A stretch of 64,000 bases of DNA, taken from Superficieibacter sp. 1612_C1 (GTDB lineage Bacteria; Pseudomonadota; Gammaproteobacteria; Enterobacterales; Enterobacteriaceae). The notes beneath the pieces are model-generated. The model had not been told where the DNA came from. It did not search any database and worked only from the letters and a program-made list of their open reading frames with translations. Below are positions 1 through 10,382 of the stretch, one piece after another. Both the position numbers and the translations under genes were made by a program. Position 1 is the first letter of the stretch. Every line of letters starts with the position of its first letter. Location: NCBI RefSeq assembly GCF_015234305.1, contig NZ_JADGMI010000001.1, positions 124,001 to 188,000 of the forward strand, in the 5' to 3' direction.

Positions 1-1
1 G

Positions 2-226
<225 letters not shown>

Positions 227-230
227 CCTC

Positions 231-1334
231 ATGCAGGATGAAATATTCATGGCGCGAGCGCTGAAACTGGCGCAGCGTGGTCGTTTTACGACTCATCCCA
301 ACCCTAATGTGGGTTGTGTCATTGTGAAAGAGGGCCGGATTGTCGGCGAAGGTTATCATCGCCGTGCCGGCGAGCCGCATGCAGAAGTTCACGCCCTGCG
401 TTTGGCGGGGGAGAATGCTCGCGGCGCGACGGCCTACGTTACGCTGGAGCCATGCAGCCATCACGGGCGCACGCCGCCGTGCTGCGAGGCGCTGATTGCC
501 GCAGGCGTGACGCGCGTGGTTGCCGCCATGCAGGATCCTAACCCTCAGGTCGCCGGACGCGGGTTGTATCGCCTGAAGCAGGAAGGCATTGACGTCAGCC
601 ACGGGCTGATGATGAGCGAAGCTGAAGCGTTAAATAAAGGATTTCTCAAGCGGATGCGCACTGGTTTTCCGTATGTACAGCTTAAGCTGGGCGCATCGCT
701 TGACGGACGAACGGCGATGGCGAGCGGGGAAAGCCAGTGGATCACCTCCCCGCAAGCGCGACGCGACGTGCAGCGTCTGCGCGCGCAAAGTCACGCGATC
801 CTCACCAGCAGCGCGACGGTACTGGCGGACGATCCGCAGCTTAACGTGCGCTGGGACGAACTCTCCTCCGATACACAAGCGCTTTACCCGCAAGAAAGCC
901 TGCGTCAGCCGGTCCGTATCGTAGTGGACAGCCAAAACCGCGTCACGCCTGAGCATCGCATCGTACAGCAGACGGGAGAAACCTGGTTTGCCCGCACCCA
1001 GGACGATGCGCGTGACTGGCCGCAGGGTGTCCGTACGCTGAAAATTCCGCCGCATAACGGGCATCTGGATTTGGTCGTATTGCTGATGCAACTGGGTCGT
1101 GAACAGATTAACAGCGTCTGGGTCGAAGCGGGTGCAACGCTTGCAGGCGCACTGCTTCAGGCCGGACTGGTCGATGAGCTGGTGGTCTATATTGCGCCTA
1201 AACTGCTGGGCAGCGATGCCCGCGGCCTGTGTGTTCTGCCAGGGCTTGAGAAACTGGCCGCTGCGCCCCATTTTAAATTCAATGAGATACGTCAGGTTGG
1301 CCCGGATATTTGTCTGCATCTGACTAACCTGTAG
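231..1334 (+). CDS. ribD: Riboflavin biosynthesis bifunctional deaminase/reductase RibD
   Basis: The 367-residue product deaminates the GTP-derived diaminopyrimidine and then reduces its ribosyl side chain in riboflavin synthesis. The N-terminal deaminase has the zinc-site motif HAEVHAL (His50, Glu52) and EPCSHHGRTPPC (Cys75, Cys84). The C-terminal reductase starts near residue 150 (GASLDGRTAMASGESQWIT). The frame is open upstream, but the ATG at 231 gives the exact E. coli length and N-terminus (MQDE) and follows nrdR by 4 bases. It is the first riboflavin gene of the nrdR-ribD-ribE-nusB cluster. Confidence 0.97.
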   Translation: MQDEIFMARALKLAQRGRFTTHPNPNVGCVIVKEGRIVGEGYHRRAGEPHAEVHALRLAGENARGATAYVTLEPCSHHGRTPPCCEALIAAGVTRVVAAMQDPNPQVAGRGLYRLKQEGIDVSHGLMMSEAEALNKGFLKRMRTGFPYVQLKLGASLDGRTAMASGESQWITSPQARRDVQRLRAQSHAILTSSATVLADDPQLNVRWDELSSDTQALYPQESLRQPVRIVVDSQNRVTPEHRIVQQTGETWFARTQDDARDWPQGVRTLKIPPHNGHLDLVVLLMQLGREQINSVWVEAGATLAGALLQAGLVDELVVYIAPKLLGSDARGLCVLPGLEKLAAAPHFKFNEIRQVGPDICLHLTNL

Positions 1335-1419
1335 CGCCTGCGGTAAAAGAGAAGCAGCGCCTGAATTATTATGATAAAATCCGCCCCCCTGCGGGGCCAT
1401 ATGAACCCATAGGAAGAAT

Positions 1420-1890
1420 ATGAACATTATTGAAGCTAACGTTGCTGCCCCGGACGCTCGCGTCGCCATCACCATTGCGCGTTTTAACAATTTCATCAAC
1501 GACAGTCTGCTGGACGGCGCGATTGACGCCCTCAAGCGTATTGGTCAGGTGAAAGACGAAAACATCACCGTTGTTTGGGTTCCAGGTGCTTACGAGCTGC
1601 CACTGGCGGCGGGCGCGCTGGCAAAAACCGGTAAATATGATGCTGTCGTGGCGCTTGGCACGGTGATCCGTGGCGGTACTGCCCACTTCGAATATGTGGC
1701 GGGTGGCGCAAGCAACGGTCTGGCGCATGTCGCTCAGGAGAGCGAAATCCCGGTTGCGTTTGGCGTACTCACTACGGAAAGTATTGAGCAAGCCATCGAA
1801 CGCGCGGGAACCAAAGCCGGTAACAAAGGTGCAGAAGCTGCACTGACCGCGCTCGAAATGATTAATGTATTGAAAGCCATCAAGGCCTGA
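1420..1890 (+). CDS. ribE: 6,7-dimethyl-8-ribityllumazine synthase
   Basis: The 156-residue lumazine synthase (also called ribH) condenses the RibD pathway product with dihydroxybutanone phosphate, the penultimate step to riboflavin; it forms a cytoplasmic icosahedral shell. Family signatures are [19 protein letters not shown] near residues 23-42, [14 protein letters not shown] near residues 53-66 and [14 protein letters not shown] near residues 82-95. The start MNIIEAN has an AGGAAG ribosome site. It lies 85 bp after ribD and 19 bp before nusB. Confidence 0.97.
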   Translation: MNIIEANVAAPDARVAITIARFNNFINDSLLDGAIDALKRIGQVKDENITVVWVPGAYELPLAAGALAKTGKYDAVVALGTVIRGGTAHFEYVAGGASNGLAHVAQESEIPVAFGVLTTESIEQAIERAGTKAGNKGAEAALTALEMINVLKAIKA

Positions 1891-1909
1891 ATTTTGTAAG
1901 GGGAATTCC

Positions 1910-2329
1910 GTGAAACCTGCTGCTCGTCGCCGCGCCCGTGAGTGTGCCGTCCAGGCGCTTTACTCCTGGCAGTTGTCCCAGAACGACATCTCTGATGTTG
2001 AATATCAGTTCCTGGCGGAACAGGATGTCAAAGATGTCGACATCGTGTATTTCCGCGAACTGCTCTCCGGGGTGGCGACTAACAGCGCATATCTCGACGG
2101 CCTGATGAAGCCGTACCTGTCCCGTCTGCTCGAAGAGCTGGGCCAGGTTGAGAAAGCCGTACTGCGTATCGCGCTGTTCGAGCTGTCCAAACGTGATGAT
2201 GTGCCGTATAAAGTGGCCATCAACGAAGCCATCGAACTGGCAAAAACCTTTGGCGCTGAAGACAGCCACAAATTCGTAAACGGCGTGCTGGATAAAGCAG
2301 CCCCGGCGATCCGTCCCCGCAAAAAGTAA
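1910..2329 (+). CDS. nusB: Transcription antitermination factor NusB
   Basis: The 139-residue all-helical NusB binds boxA RNA together with ribosomal protein S10 in antitermination complexes on rRNA operons and lambda. The sequence [20 protein letters not shown] at the N-terminus and the conserved C-terminal helix ([15 protein letters not shown]) are diagnostic. The GTG start at 1910 follows a strong AAGGGGA ribosome site. It lies 19 bp after ribE in the same operon. Confidence 0.97.
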   Translation: MKPAARRRARECAVQALYSWQLSQNDISDVEYQFLAEQDVKDVDIVYFRELLSGVATNSAYLDGLMKPYLSRLLEELGQVEKAVLRIALFELSKRDDVPYKVAINEAIELAKTFGAEDSHKFVNGVLDKAAPAIRPRKK

Positions 2330-2335
2330 TCTCCA

Positions 2336-2378
2336 GGCCGGAAGGGCAGAGCGGTCTCGCTCTGCCGCCGGCCTTATT
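2336..2378 (+). terminator. Hairpin between nusB and thiL
   Basis: A strong inverted repeat, GGCAGAGCG-GTCT-CGCTCTGCC at 2345-2366, is flanked by an outer GGCCG/CCGGCC pairing and followed by TTATTCTTT. It could terminate or attenuate transcription between nusB and thiL. The U tract is imperfect, so partial read-through into thiL is likely. Confidence 0.5.
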
Positions 2379-2403
2379 CTTTGTTACTGCTGAGGCATAA
2401 CGT

Positions 2404-3375
2404 ATGGCATGTGGCGAATTTTCCCTGATTGCCCGTTATTTTGACCGCGTAAGAAGCTCCCGTCTGGACGTTGAAACCGGCATCGGCGACGACTGCGCGC
2501 TGCTCAATATTCCTGAAAAACAGACGCTGGCAATCAGTACCGACACGCTGGTCTGTGGCATCCACTTCCTTCCTGACATCGATCCTGCGGATTTGGCCTG
2601 TAAGGCACTGGCGGTGAACGTTAGCGATCTCGCCGCCATGGGAGCCGATCCTGCATGGTTAACGCTGGCGTTGACGCTGCCGGAAGTGAACGAGCCGTGG
2701 CTGGCGGCGTTTAGCGACAGTCTGTTTGAACAGCTTAATTATTATGATATGCAGCTGATTGGCGGCGACACCACCCGTGGTCCGCTGTCGATGACGCTGG
2801 GTATTCACGGCTTCGTGCCGCTGGGGCGTGCCCTTAAGCGCTCGGGAGCCAGACCGGGTGACTGGATCTACGTTACCGGTACGCCGGGTGACAGCGCCGC
2901 CGGGCTGGCGATATTGCAGGGCCGGCTTCAGGTTAATGATGAGGCTGACGCCGCGTATCTGGTAAAACGGCATTTGCGCCCAACCCCGCGCGTGCTGCAC
3001 GGGCAGGCGCTGCGTGACCGCGCCAGCTCGGCTATCGATCTCTCTGACGGTCTGATTTCCGATCTCGGGCATATCCTGAAAGCCAGCGGCTGCGGCGCAC
3101 GTCTCGATCTTGACGAGTTTCCGTTTTCTGCGCCGCTATTACGCCATGCCGAGCCTGAGCAGGCGCTGCGCTGGGCGCTGGGAGGCGGGGAAGATTATGA
3201 ACTCTGCTTCACCGTGCCGGAGCTTAATCGTGGCGCGCTGGACGTGGCGCTGAAGCATCTGGGCGCGGCGTTTACCTGTATCGGACAGGTGGTTCCTGAA
3301 AGCGAAGGACTACAGTTTTTACGTAACGGTCAGCCCGTCACGTTTGACTGGAAAGGGTACGATCATTTCGCGTAA
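2404..3375 (+). CDS. thiL: Thiamine-monophosphate kinase
   Basis: The 323-residue ThiL phosphorylates thiamine monophosphate with ATP to give the active cofactor thiamine diphosphate. PurM/AIR-synthase fold signatures are visible: GIGDDCALL near residue 28, [12 protein letters not shown] near residues 45-56, a metal-binding [13 protein letters not shown] near residues 118-130, and [14 protein letters not shown] near residues 210-223. It ends two residues earlier than E. coli ThiL as I recall it (DHFA then stop). In E. coli thiL overlaps pgpA; here a repeat array begins soon after the stop and no pgpA reading frame follows. Confidence 0.96.
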   Translation: MACGEFSLIARYFDRVRSSRLDVETGIGDDCALLNIPEKQTLAISTDTLVCGIHFLPDIDPADLACKALAVNVSDLAAMGADPAWLTLALTLPEVNEPWLAAFSDSLFEQLNYYDMQLIGGDTTRGPLSMTLGIHGFVPLGRALKRSGARPGDWIYVTGTPGDSAAGLAILQGRLQVNDEADAAYLVKRHLRPTPRVLHGQALRDRASSAIDLSDGLISDLGHILKASGCGARLDLDEFPFSAPLLRHAEPEQALRWALGGGEDYELCFTVPELNRGALDVALKHLGAAFTCIGQVVPESEGLQFLRNGQPVTFDWKGYDHFA

Positions 3376-3432
3376 TACGCATTGTTGACCCGGCCATAAT
3401 ATATGCAATGTCAATGCGTTACATATAACCGG

Positions 3433-4012
3433 TAGGCCCGGTAAGCGCAGCGCCATCGGGCAGAACCACAGCGGGTGCGTCAGCGCAGCTTTGCCGGGTG
3501 GCGGCTTCGCCTTACCCGGCCTACAATGTATGCAATATCAATGGGTTATACATAACCTGTAGGCCCGGTAAGCGCAGCGCCACCGGGCAGAACCACAGCG
3601 GGTGCTACAGCGCAGCTTTGCCGGGTGGCGGCTTCGCCTTACCCGGCCTACAATGTATGCAATATCAACGAGTTACATATGGTCTGTAGGCCCGGTAAGC
3701 GTAGCGCCACCGGGCAGAACCCGAATGGGTGCTACAGTGCAGCTTTGCCGGGTGGCGGCTTCGCCTTACCCGGCCTACAATGTATGCAATATCAACGAGT
3801 TACATATGGTCTGTAGGCCCGGTAAGCGCAGCGCCACCGGGCAGAACCACAGCGGGTGCGTCAGCGCAGCTTTGCCGGGTGGCGGCTTCGCCTTACCCGG
3901 CCTACAATGTATGCAATATCAACGAGTTACATATGGTCTGTAGGCCCGGTAAGCGCAGCGTCACCGGGCAGAACCACAGCGGGTGTTTCAGCGCAGTTTT
4001 GCCGGGTGGCTG
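3433..4012. repeat. 127-bp tandem array of paired REP elements (BIME)
   Basis: Units beginning with TAGGCCCGGTAAGCG start at 3433, 3560, 3687, 3814 and 3941, exactly 127 bases apart; the fifth is truncated at about 4012. Each unit holds two inverted REP sequences (CCGGTAAGCGCAGCGCCACC and GGTGGCGGCTTCGCCTTACC) joined by an AT-richer linker with TGTATGCAATATCAACGAG. Units three and four are almost identical. A degenerate linker copy lies at about 3391-3432. Small open frames with a 127-base period here are produced by the repeat and are not genes. The array fills the space normally taken by pgpA and stops 2 bases before the yajO stop codon. Confidence 0.93.
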
Positions 4013-4014
4013 TC

Positions 4015-4989
4015 TTATTTAAAACCTACCACCGGATGCTGTTGATACGGCGTTTCCAGCTCGGCAATCTGCTCAGGTGTTAACGCTAAATCCACCGCCT
4101 GCAACAGCTCATCAAGCTGCTCCTGCCGCGAGCTGCCGATAATCGGTGCGGCGACGCCGGGTTTACTGAGCAACCACGCCAGCGCCACCTGCGCCCGTGT
4201 TGCGCCAGTGTCTTCCGCCACACCTGCAAGCCGTTCGGCAATCTGTGCGTCGTTATCTTCTGTGGTGTTATACAGCGTGCTGCCAAACTCATCTGAAACC
4301 GAGCGGGCGGTCGTTTCGCCCCACGGGCGAGTCAGGCGACCCCGCGCCAGCGGGCTCCACGGGATCACCGCGACGCCCTGCTGGTAGCACAGCGGTAGCA
4401 TCTCGCGCTCTTCTTCACGATAGATAAGATTGTAGTGATCCTGCATGGTAACGAACGGTGCCCAGCCGTGCTGTTTTTGCAGCGCCAGCGCCTGGGCAAA
4501 CTGGGAGGCGTGCATGGATGAGGCACCGATATAACGCGCCTTACCCGCTTTCACCACGTCATTCAGGGCTTCCAGCGTCTCTTCAATGGGGGTGTTGTAG
4601 TCCCAGCGGTGGATTTGCAGCAGATCAACATACTCCATATTCAGACGGCGCAGGCTATCGTCGATGGAGCGCAGGATCTGCGCACGGGACAGTCCTTCTG
4701 CCAGATCACCCACCTGGTGATACACTTTGGTGGCGACAACGACCTCTTCACGACGCGCAAAGTCGCGCAGCGCGCGGCCGACAATTTCTTCACTGCTGCC
4801 GTCAGAATAGCTGTTTGCCGTATCGAAAAAATTGATGCCGCCTTCCAGCGCGCGTTGAATGATGGGACGACTGCTCTCTTCCGGTAAGGTCCAGGCGTGC
4901 TTGCCGCGATCCGGTTCGCCGAAGGTCATACAGCCGAGACAAAGGCGGGAAACCCTGAGGTCTGTTTTTCCTAACATGTTGTATTGCAT
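4015..4989 (-). CDS. yajO: Aldo/keto reductase YajO
   Basis: The 324-residue NADP-dependent aldo/keto reductase has a TIM-barrel fold; the catalytic tetrad residues are visible as FFDTANSYSDG (Asp, Tyr), ATKVYH (Lys) and LLQIHRWDY (His). E. coli YajO has been linked to the supply of 1-deoxyxylulose 5-phosphate for thiamine, which suits its position next to dxs and near thiL and thiI. It is the last gene of the minus-strand xseB-ispA-dxs-yajO cluster, 55 bp after dxs. Its stop codon abuts the REP array. Confidence 0.93.
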   Translation of the reverse strand: MQYNMLGKTDLRVSRLCLGCMTFGEPDRGKHAWTLPEESSRPIIQRALEGGINFFDTANSYSDGSSEEIVGRALRDFARREEVVVATKVYHQVGDLAEGLSRAQILRSIDDSLRRLNMEYVDLLQIHRWDYNTPIEETLEALNDVVKAGKARYIGASSMHASQFAQALALQKQHGWAPFVTMQDHYNLIYREEEREMLPLCYQQGVAVIPWSPLARGRLTRPWGETTARSVSDEFGSTLYNTTEDNDAQIAERLAGVAEDTGATRAQVALAWLLSKPGVAAPIIGSSRQEQLDELLQAVDLALTPEQIAELETPYQQHPVVGFK

Positions 4990-5044
4990 GGTTCCACTCC
5001 TGCTATAAGGGTATCGTTAAGCATAGCAGGAGTGGGGAGGGGAG

Positions 5045-6907
5045 TTATGCGAGCCAGTTGCGGATTTTCGTTTCAATCCCTTCGGCATCAAGGCCAATTT
5101 CGGCACGGGCTTCTTCCTGGGTTCCCTGAGGAATAAAGAAATCCGGCAGGCCGAGGTTCAGCACTGGCACCGCTTTGCGCTGTGCCATCAATACTTCGTT
5201 CACGCCGCTGCCCGCGCCGCCCATAATCGCATTCTCTTCCAGCGTTACCAGCACCTCGTGCTGTTCGGCCAGTTGCAGGATCAGCGCCTCATCGAGCGGC
5301 TTCACAAAGCGCATATCCACCAGCGTAGCGTCCAGCGATTCCGCCACCTGCGCGGCGTCCGCCAGCAGGGTACCGAAGTTCAGAATAGCCACTTTCTCGC
5401 CCTCACGTTTCACGACCCCTTTGCCGATGGGCAGGGAGTGAAGCGGCTCCAGCGTCGCGCCGGTACCCGAACCGCGCGGATAACGTACCGCGCTTGGGCC
5501 ATCGCTATAGTGATAGCCGGTATAGAGCATCTGACGGCATTCGTTTTCATCGCTCGGCGTCATGATCACCATATCGGGGAGGCAGCGCAGGAACGAGAGA
5601 TCGAATGCGCCCTGATGCGTCTGACCATCGGCCCCGACGATCCCCGCGCGATCGATAGCAAACAGCACCGGCAGTTTCTGAATGGCAACGTCGTGGATCA
5701 CCTGATCGTAGGCGCGCTGTAAGAACGTGGAGTAGATCGCGACGATCGGTTTATAGCCGCCAATCGCCAGCCCGGCGGCAAACGTCACCGCGTGCTGTTC
5801 GGCAATGGCGACGTCAAAATAACGATCGGGGAATTTGCGCGAGAACTCGACCATGCCAGAGCCTTCACGCATTGCGGGCGTCACCGCCATCAGCTTGTCG
5901 TCTCTGGCCGCCGTTTCACACAGCCAGTCGCCGAAGATTTTTGAATACGAGGGCAATCCGCCGCTGCTTTTCGGCAGTACGCCGCTGGTATGATCGAACT
6001 TTGGCACCGCGTGAAAAGTAATGGGATCTTTCTCGGCAGGCTCATAGCCGCGACCTTTTTTCGTCATAATGTGCAGGAACTGCGGACCTTTCAGGCCGCG
6101 CATATTCTTCAGGGTGCTCACCAGACTCAGGACATCGTGACCGTCAACCGGGCCGATATAGTTAAAGCCCAGCTCTTCAAACAGCGTGCCCGGCACCACC
6201 ATGCCTTTAATATGTTCTTCGGTGCGCTTGAGCAGTTCTTTAATCGGCGGCACACCGGAGAAGACCTTCTTGCCGCCTTCGCGCAGGGAGGAGTAAAGCT
6301 TGCCGGAGAGAATTTTCGCCAGATGATTATTCAGCGCGCCAACGTTCTCGGAAATCGACATTTCGTTGTCGTTGAGGATCACCAGCATATCCGGGCGGAT
6401 GTCGCCCGCGTGGTTCATCGCCTCAAACGCCATGCCAGCAGTGATAGCCCCGTCGCCGATCACACAGACCGTGCGCCGCTGTTTGTCCTCTTTTTCCGCT
6501 GCGACTGCGATACCGATGCCCGCGCTGATCGAGGTTGAGGAGTGGCCGACGCTCAAGACGTCATACTCACTCTCACCGCGCCAGGGGAAGGGATGCAGCC
6601 CGTCTTTCTGGCGGATGGTGTCGATTTTATCCCGTCGACCGGTCAAAATTTTATGCGGATAAGCCTGATGGCCGACGTCCCAAATCAACTGATCGAACGG
6701 GGTGTTATAGACATAGTGCAGCGCCACGGTAAGCTCAACCGTGCCAAGCCCGGAGGCAAAGTGTCCGCTGGAACGGCTCACGCTGTCGAGCAGGTAACGA
6801 CGCAGTTCGTCGCACAGCTTCGGCAGGCTCTCTTTCGGCAAAAGGCGTAACTCCTGGGTGGAGTCGACCAGCGCCAGGGTCGGGTATTTGGCTATATCAA
6901 AACTCAT
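5045..6907 (-). CDS. dxs: 1-deoxy-D-xylulose-5-phosphate synthase
   Basis: The 620-residue thiamine diphosphate enzyme joins pyruvate and glyceraldehyde 3-phosphate, the entry step of the MEP isoprenoid pathway, and also feeds thiamine and pyridoxal synthesis. Visible motifs include [15 protein letters not shown] near residue 77, the ThDP-binding [15 protein letters not shown] near residues 153-167, and the pyrimidine-domain [15 protein letters not shown] near residues 368-382. Length matches E. coli. It follows ispA by 22 bases in the same direction. Confidence 0.98.
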   Translation of the reverse strand: MSFDIAKYPTLALVDSTQELRLLPKESLPKLCDELRRYLLDSVSRSSGHFASGLGTVELTVALHYVYNTPFDQLIWDVGHQAYPHKILTGRRDKIDTIRQKDGLHPFPWRGESEYDVLSVGHSSTSISAGIGIAVAAEKEDKQRRTVCVIGDGAITAGMAFEAMNHAGDIRPDMLVILNDNEMSISENVGALNNHLAKILSGKLYSSLREGGKKVFSGVPPIKELLKRTEEHIKGMVVPGTLFEELGFNYIGPVDGHDVLSLVSTLKNMRGLKGPQFLHIMTKKGRGYEPAEKDPITFHAVPKFDHTSGVLPKSSGGLPSYSKIFGDWLCETAARDDKLMAVTPAMREGSGMVEFSRKFPDRYFDVAIAEQHAVTFAAGLAIGGYKPIVAIYSTFLQRAYDQVIHDVAIQKLPVLFAIDRAGIVGADGQTHQGAFDLSFLRCLPDMVIMTPSDENECRQMLYTGYHYSDGPSAVRYPRGSGTGATLEPLHSLPIGKGVVKREGEKVAILNFGTLLADAAQVAESLDATLVDMRFVKPLDEALILQLAEQHEVLVTLEENAIMGGAGSGVNEVLMAQRKAVPVLNLGLPDFFIPQGTQEEARAEIGLDAEGIETKIRNWLA

Positions 6908-6929
6908 AGAGACTCATCGCGGTGTTTGT

Positions 6930-7829
6930 TTATTTATCACGCTGGATTATGTAATTCGCCAGTGCTTCCAGTGCTGAGGTGTCGAGAGACTGTGCGGCCA
7001 GTTGACTGAGAGACTGGCGGGCATCGTCAATCAGATCCCGGGCTTTATCGCGAGCTTGCTCAAGGCCTAAAAGTGCGGGGTAGGTACTTTTGCCAAGCTG
7101 CTGATCGGCACCCTGACGTTTCCCTAAGGTCGCAGTATCGCCCACCACGTCGAGAATGTCATCCTGAACCTGGAAGGCCAGACCGATAGATTCTGCATAT
7201 GTATCAAGAATGGGCAGTGCGTCACGTCCTTTATCGCCAGCGCTCAGCGCACCCAGCCTGACCGCCGCGCGGATCAGCGCCCCGGTTTTATGGCGATGGA
7301 TACGTTCAAGCGCCGCCAGATCAACATGCTGTCCTTCCGCTTCCAGATCCAGCGCCTGTCCACCGCACATTCCCGCCACGCCGCTGGCCTGCGCCAGTTC
7401 TGCGACCATCGCCAGCCGATCGCGATCGGCAACATCCGGCATGGGCGCGCTGCTGAGGATCGAGAAGGCCAGCGTCTGCAACGCATCGCCAGCCAGGATC
7501 GCGCTCGCCTCGCCAAATTTAATATGGCAGGTGGGCTGACCACGGCGCAGATCGTCATCGTCCATCGCCGGGAGATCGTCATGGATCAGCGAATAGGCGT
7601 GAATACATTCAATGGCCGCCGCGGGCGCGTCCAGCGTCTGCGAAGTGACGCCGAACATCTCGCCGGTGGCATAAACCAAAAAGGGGCGCAGGCGTTTACC
7701 GCCTAACAATGCACCATAATGCATCGCCTCTACCAGCGGAGTGTTCTGAAACGGCTGCGGCTCAATAAACCGACGCAGCGCGCCGTTCGCCCGCTCAACA
7801 CAAACGTGCAGTTGTTGGCTAAAGTCCAT
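6930..7829 (-). CDS. ispA: Farnesyl diphosphate synthase
   Basis: The 299-residue prenyltransferase makes geranyl and farnesyl diphosphate for quinones and undecaprenyl lipid. Both aspartate-rich magnesium motifs are present: DDLPAMDDDDLRRG near residues 84-97 and QVQDDILDVVGD near residues 220-231. It directly abuts xseB upstream (the start is the base after the xseB stop) and lies 22 bases before dxs, so the three are translated as one operon. Confidence 0.98.
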   Translation of the reverse strand: MDFSQQLHVCVERANGALRRFIEPQPFQNTPLVEAMHYGALLGGKRLRPFLVYATGEMFGVTSQTLDAPAAAIECIHAYSLIHDDLPAMDDDDLRRGQPTCHIKFGEASAILAGDALQTLAFSILSSAPMPDVADRDRLAMVAELAQASGVAGMCGGQALDLEAEGQHVDLAALERIHRHKTGALIRAAVRLGALSAGDKGRDALPILDTYAESIGLAFQVQDDILDVVGDTATLGKRQGADQQLGKSTYPALLGLEQARDKARDLIDDARQSLSQLAAQSLDTSALEALANYIIQRDK

Positions 7830-8072
7830 TTACTCAGCGTCCGGCGCAAAGGGGGTAAGAGGGGCCTCATCATTATCTGCCAGCAGGATCTGCACCCGTT
7901 GCTCAGCCTGTTGCAGTTTTTTCTGCCCCTGACGCGCCAGCTGCACGCCCTGTTCGAATTCGTTTAGCGCCTGCTCCAGCGGCAGGTCTCCGCTTTCCAG
8001 ACGAGTGACAATTTGCTCCAGTTCGCTTAGCGCATTTTCAAAACTGGCAGGTGCATCGTTTTTCTTAGGCAT
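7830..8072 (-). CDS. xseB: Exodeoxyribonuclease VII small subunit
   Basis: The 80-residue helical small subunit of exonuclease VII pairs with XseA in degradation of single-stranded DNA. The sequence [20 protein letters not shown] followed by [20 protein letters not shown] is characteristic. It heads the xseB-ispA-dxs-yajO operon and is divergent from thiI across 208 bp that must hold both promoters. Confidence 0.97.
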   Translation of the reverse strand: MPKKNDAPASFENALSELEQIVTRLESGDLPLEQALNEFEQGVQLARQGQKKLQQAEQRVQILLADNDEAPLTPFAPDAE

Positions 8073-8280
8073 AGTAAATGTCTGACTCTCAGTAGTTTCA
8101 GCTCAGGGGCTATGGTAACGGACCCGGAGTGATTAGCAAATAACGCGCAATGGTGAGGGCAGATGCACAGAATGACCGCGATGGTGGTATACTTGCGCAC
8201 CTGGATGCAGCCGCAGGGTTGGGCTGCTGTACTATTCCCACTACAAGTCGCTTAAGACTTGCCAAAGAACCATTGCCGCC

Positions 8281-9729
8281 ATGAAGTTTATCATTAAATT
8301 GTTCCCGGAAATCACTATCAAAAGCCAATCTGTGCGTTTGCGCTTTACTAAAATTTTAACCGGTAACATTCGTAACGTTCTTAAATCCCATAAAGACGAT
8401 CTTGCCATCATTCGCCACTGGGATCATATCGAAGTTCGTGCTAAAGACGAAAACCTGCGTCCCGTTATTCGCGACGCGCTGACCCGCATTCCGGGTATCC
8501 ATCATGTTCTGGAGGTTGAGGATGTTCCTTTTACCTCGGTACATGACATCTTTGAAAAAGCACTGGCGCTGTATCGCGAGCGACTGGAAGGCAAAACCTT
8601 CTGCGTGCGCGTTAAGCGTCGGGGCACCCATGAGTTTAGCTCTATTGAGGTTGAACGCTATGTCGGCGGCGGGCTGAATCAGCATATTGAATCCGCCCGC
8701 GTGAAGCTGACGAAACCAGACGTCACGGTTAATCTCGAAATCGAAAACGATCGCTTGCTGCTGGTGAACAACCGCGTAGAAGGGATTGGCGGTTATCCGA
8801 TTGGTACGCAGGAAGACGTGATGTCGCTGATCTCCGGCGGTTTCGACTCCGGCGTCTCCAGCTACATGCTGATGCGTCGCGGTTGCCGCGTCCACTACTG
8901 CTTCTTCAACCTCGGCGGCGCGGCGCATGAAATCGGCGTGCGTCAGGTGGCTCACTATCTGTGGAACCGCTTCGGTAGCTCACATCGCGTGCGTTTTGTG
9001 GCGATTAACTTCGAGCCGGTGGTCGGCGAGATCCTTGAAAAAGTGGATGATGGCCAGATGGGCGTGGTGCTTAAGCGTATGATGATCCGTGCCGCCTCGA
9101 AAGTCGCGGAGCGCTACGGCGTTCAGGCGCTGGTCACCGGTGAAGCGCTGGGTCAGGTGTCCAGCCAGACGCTGACCAACCTGCGCCTGATCGACAACGT
9201 TTCCGACACTCTGATCCTGCGTCCGCTGATTTCACACGACAAAGAGCACATCATCGATCTGGCGCGTGAGATTGGCACGGAAGACTTTGCCCGCACCATG
9301 CCGGAATACTGCGGCGTGATCTCGAAAAGCCCGACCGTGAAAGCGGTGAAGGAGAAGATCGAAGCGGAAGAAGCGCACTTTGATTTTAGCATCCTCGACC
9401 GCGTGGTTGAAGAAGCCAACAACGTCGACATTCGCGAAATCGCCCAGCAGGCCGGGCAGGAGGTGGTGGAAGTCGAAACCGTCAGCGGCTTTGGCCCGAA
9501 TGACGTGATCCTCGACATCCGCTCTGTCGATGAGCAGGACGATAAGCCGCTGAAAGTGGAAGGCATCGACGTGGTGACTCTGCCGTTCTACAAGCTGAGC
9601 ACCAAATTCGGCGATCTCGATCAGAACAAAACCTGGCTGCTGTGGTGCGAGCGCGGCGTGATGAGCCGTTTGCAGGCGCTCTATTTGCGCGAGCAGGGGT
9701 TTAAGAATGTGAAGGTGTATCGGCCTTAA
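8281..9729 (+). CDS. thiI: tRNA 4-thiouridine synthase / sulfurtransferase ThiI
   Basis: The 482-residue protein moves sulfur from IscS to uridine 8 of tRNA and to ThiS for the thiamine thiazole. Domains in order are an N-terminal ferredoxin-like plus THUMP RNA-binding region (to about 165), an ATP-pyrophosphatase domain with the PP-loop SGGFDSG near residue 182, and a C-terminal rhodanese domain. The persulfide cysteine is Cys456 ([11 protein letters not shown]), and the partner cysteine is in PEYCGVISK near residue 344. The full-length rhodanese domain supports both tRNA and thiamine roles. Confidence 0.98.
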   Translation: MKFIIKLFPEITIKSQSVRLRFTKILTGNIRNVLKSHKDDLAIIRHWDHIEVRAKDENLRPVIRDALTRIPGIHHVLEVEDVPFTSVHDIFEKALALYRERLEGKTFCVRVKRRGTHEFSSIEVERYVGGGLNQHIESARVKLTKPDVTVNLEIENDRLLLVNNRVEGIGGYPIGTQEDVMSLISGGFDSGVSSYMLMRRGCRVHYCFFNLGGAAHEIGVRQVAHYLWNRFGSSHRVRFVAINFEPVVGEILEKVDDGQMGVVLKRMMIRAASKVAERYGVQALVTGEALGQVSSQTLTNLRLIDNVSDTLILRPLISHDKEHIIDLAREIGTEDFARTMPEYCGVISKSPTVKAVKEKIEAEEAHFDFSILDRVVEEANNVDIREIAQQAGQEVVEVETVSGFGPNDVILDIRSVDEQDDKPLKVEGIDVVTLPFYKLSTKFGDLDQNKTWLLWCERGVMSRLQALYLREQGFKNVKVYRP

Positions 9730-9764
9730 TACTTCATACGCTGTGTTGTCTCGCAGCGTTACTT

Positions 9765-9793
9765 CCCGGCAGGCGTCTGCCGCCGGGTTTTTT
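9765..9793 (+). terminator. Intrinsic terminator of thiI
   Basis: CCCGGC-AGGCGTCTGC-CGCCGGG with an inner GGC/GCC pairing is followed by TTTTTT. It lies in the gap between the convergent genes thiI and yajL. Confidence 0.8.
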
Positions 9794-10382
9794 ACTCATA
9801 GTAATTATAAATCCCCGCCGCTATCACCAGTTGCGACGCCACTTCATGCGCTTTTTCACGCCCGACCAGCAGGTCGATAATCTTCAGGCCGAAATCAATC
9901 GAGGTTCCCGGTCCCTGGCTGGTTAACAGCTTCACGCGCGCATCCCACACTACACGTCTGTCCTGCCACTGTGCTTCGGGGATCTTATCTTTGAGCGCCG
10001 GAAAACCGGTCATATTCGCGCCAGGGAAAATATCGTGTGGCACCAGCACCGTGGCGGCAGCCGCGCAAATAGCGGCGACGATGCGCCCGGAGCGGTGGAA
10101 CTGCTTCACGGTTTCGACCAGCAGCGGACTGTCGCGGAAACACTCCGCGCCTTTATTGCCGCCGGGCAGGATAATTACGTCGTAGTCGCCGTCGGCCACT
10201 TCGACCAGCGGCGCATCGGCGAGGATTTTCACGCCGCGTGAACAGGTGATAGTCAGGTTGCCATCGCTGGCGACGCTGGCAACCGTGACGTTAATACCGC
10301 CGCGAACCAGCAGGTCGATGGTGGTGACAGCTTCGATTTCTTCACTACCAGGGGCGAGGCATATCAGTGCTGCTGCGCTCAT
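9792..10382 (-). CDS. yajL: Protein/nucleotide deglycase-chaperone YajL (DJ-1 family)
   Basis: The 196-residue DJ-1/PfpI-family protein has been described as an oxidative-stress chaperone and deglycase. The nucleophile-elbow cysteine is in RIVAAICAA and becomes Cys106, as in E. coli, when translation starts at the ATG at 10382. A GTG two codons upstream is too close to the AAGGAGAG ribosome site, so the ATG is preferred. The start overlaps the 3' end of panE by 38 bases, indicating translational coupling. Confidence 0.95.
   Translation of the reverse strand: MSAAALICLAPGSEEIEAVTTIDLLVRGGINVTVASVASDGNLTITCSRGVKILADAPLVEVADGDYDVIILPGGNKGAECFRDSPLLVETVKQFHRSGRIVAAICAAAATVLVPHDIFPGANMTGFPALKDKIPEAQWQDRRVVWDARVKLLTSQGPGTSIDFGLKIIDLLVGREKAHEVASQLVIAAGIYNYYE

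Noticed and set aside
3433-4012. Possible CRISPR array
   Set aside because: The repeats are 127 bp, contiguous and REP-derived, with no unique spacers and no cas genes.
3498-4083. Several overlapping plus-strand reading frames of 63-113 codons
   Set aside because: They repeat with the 127-base period of the REP array, share the same peptide pattern and have no ribosome sites; they are produced by the repeat.
8073-8280. A TPP riboswitch upstream of thiI, given the thiamine genes here
   Set aside because: I could not find the conserved thi-box elements in the short gap, and thiI and thiL in enterics are not known to use one.
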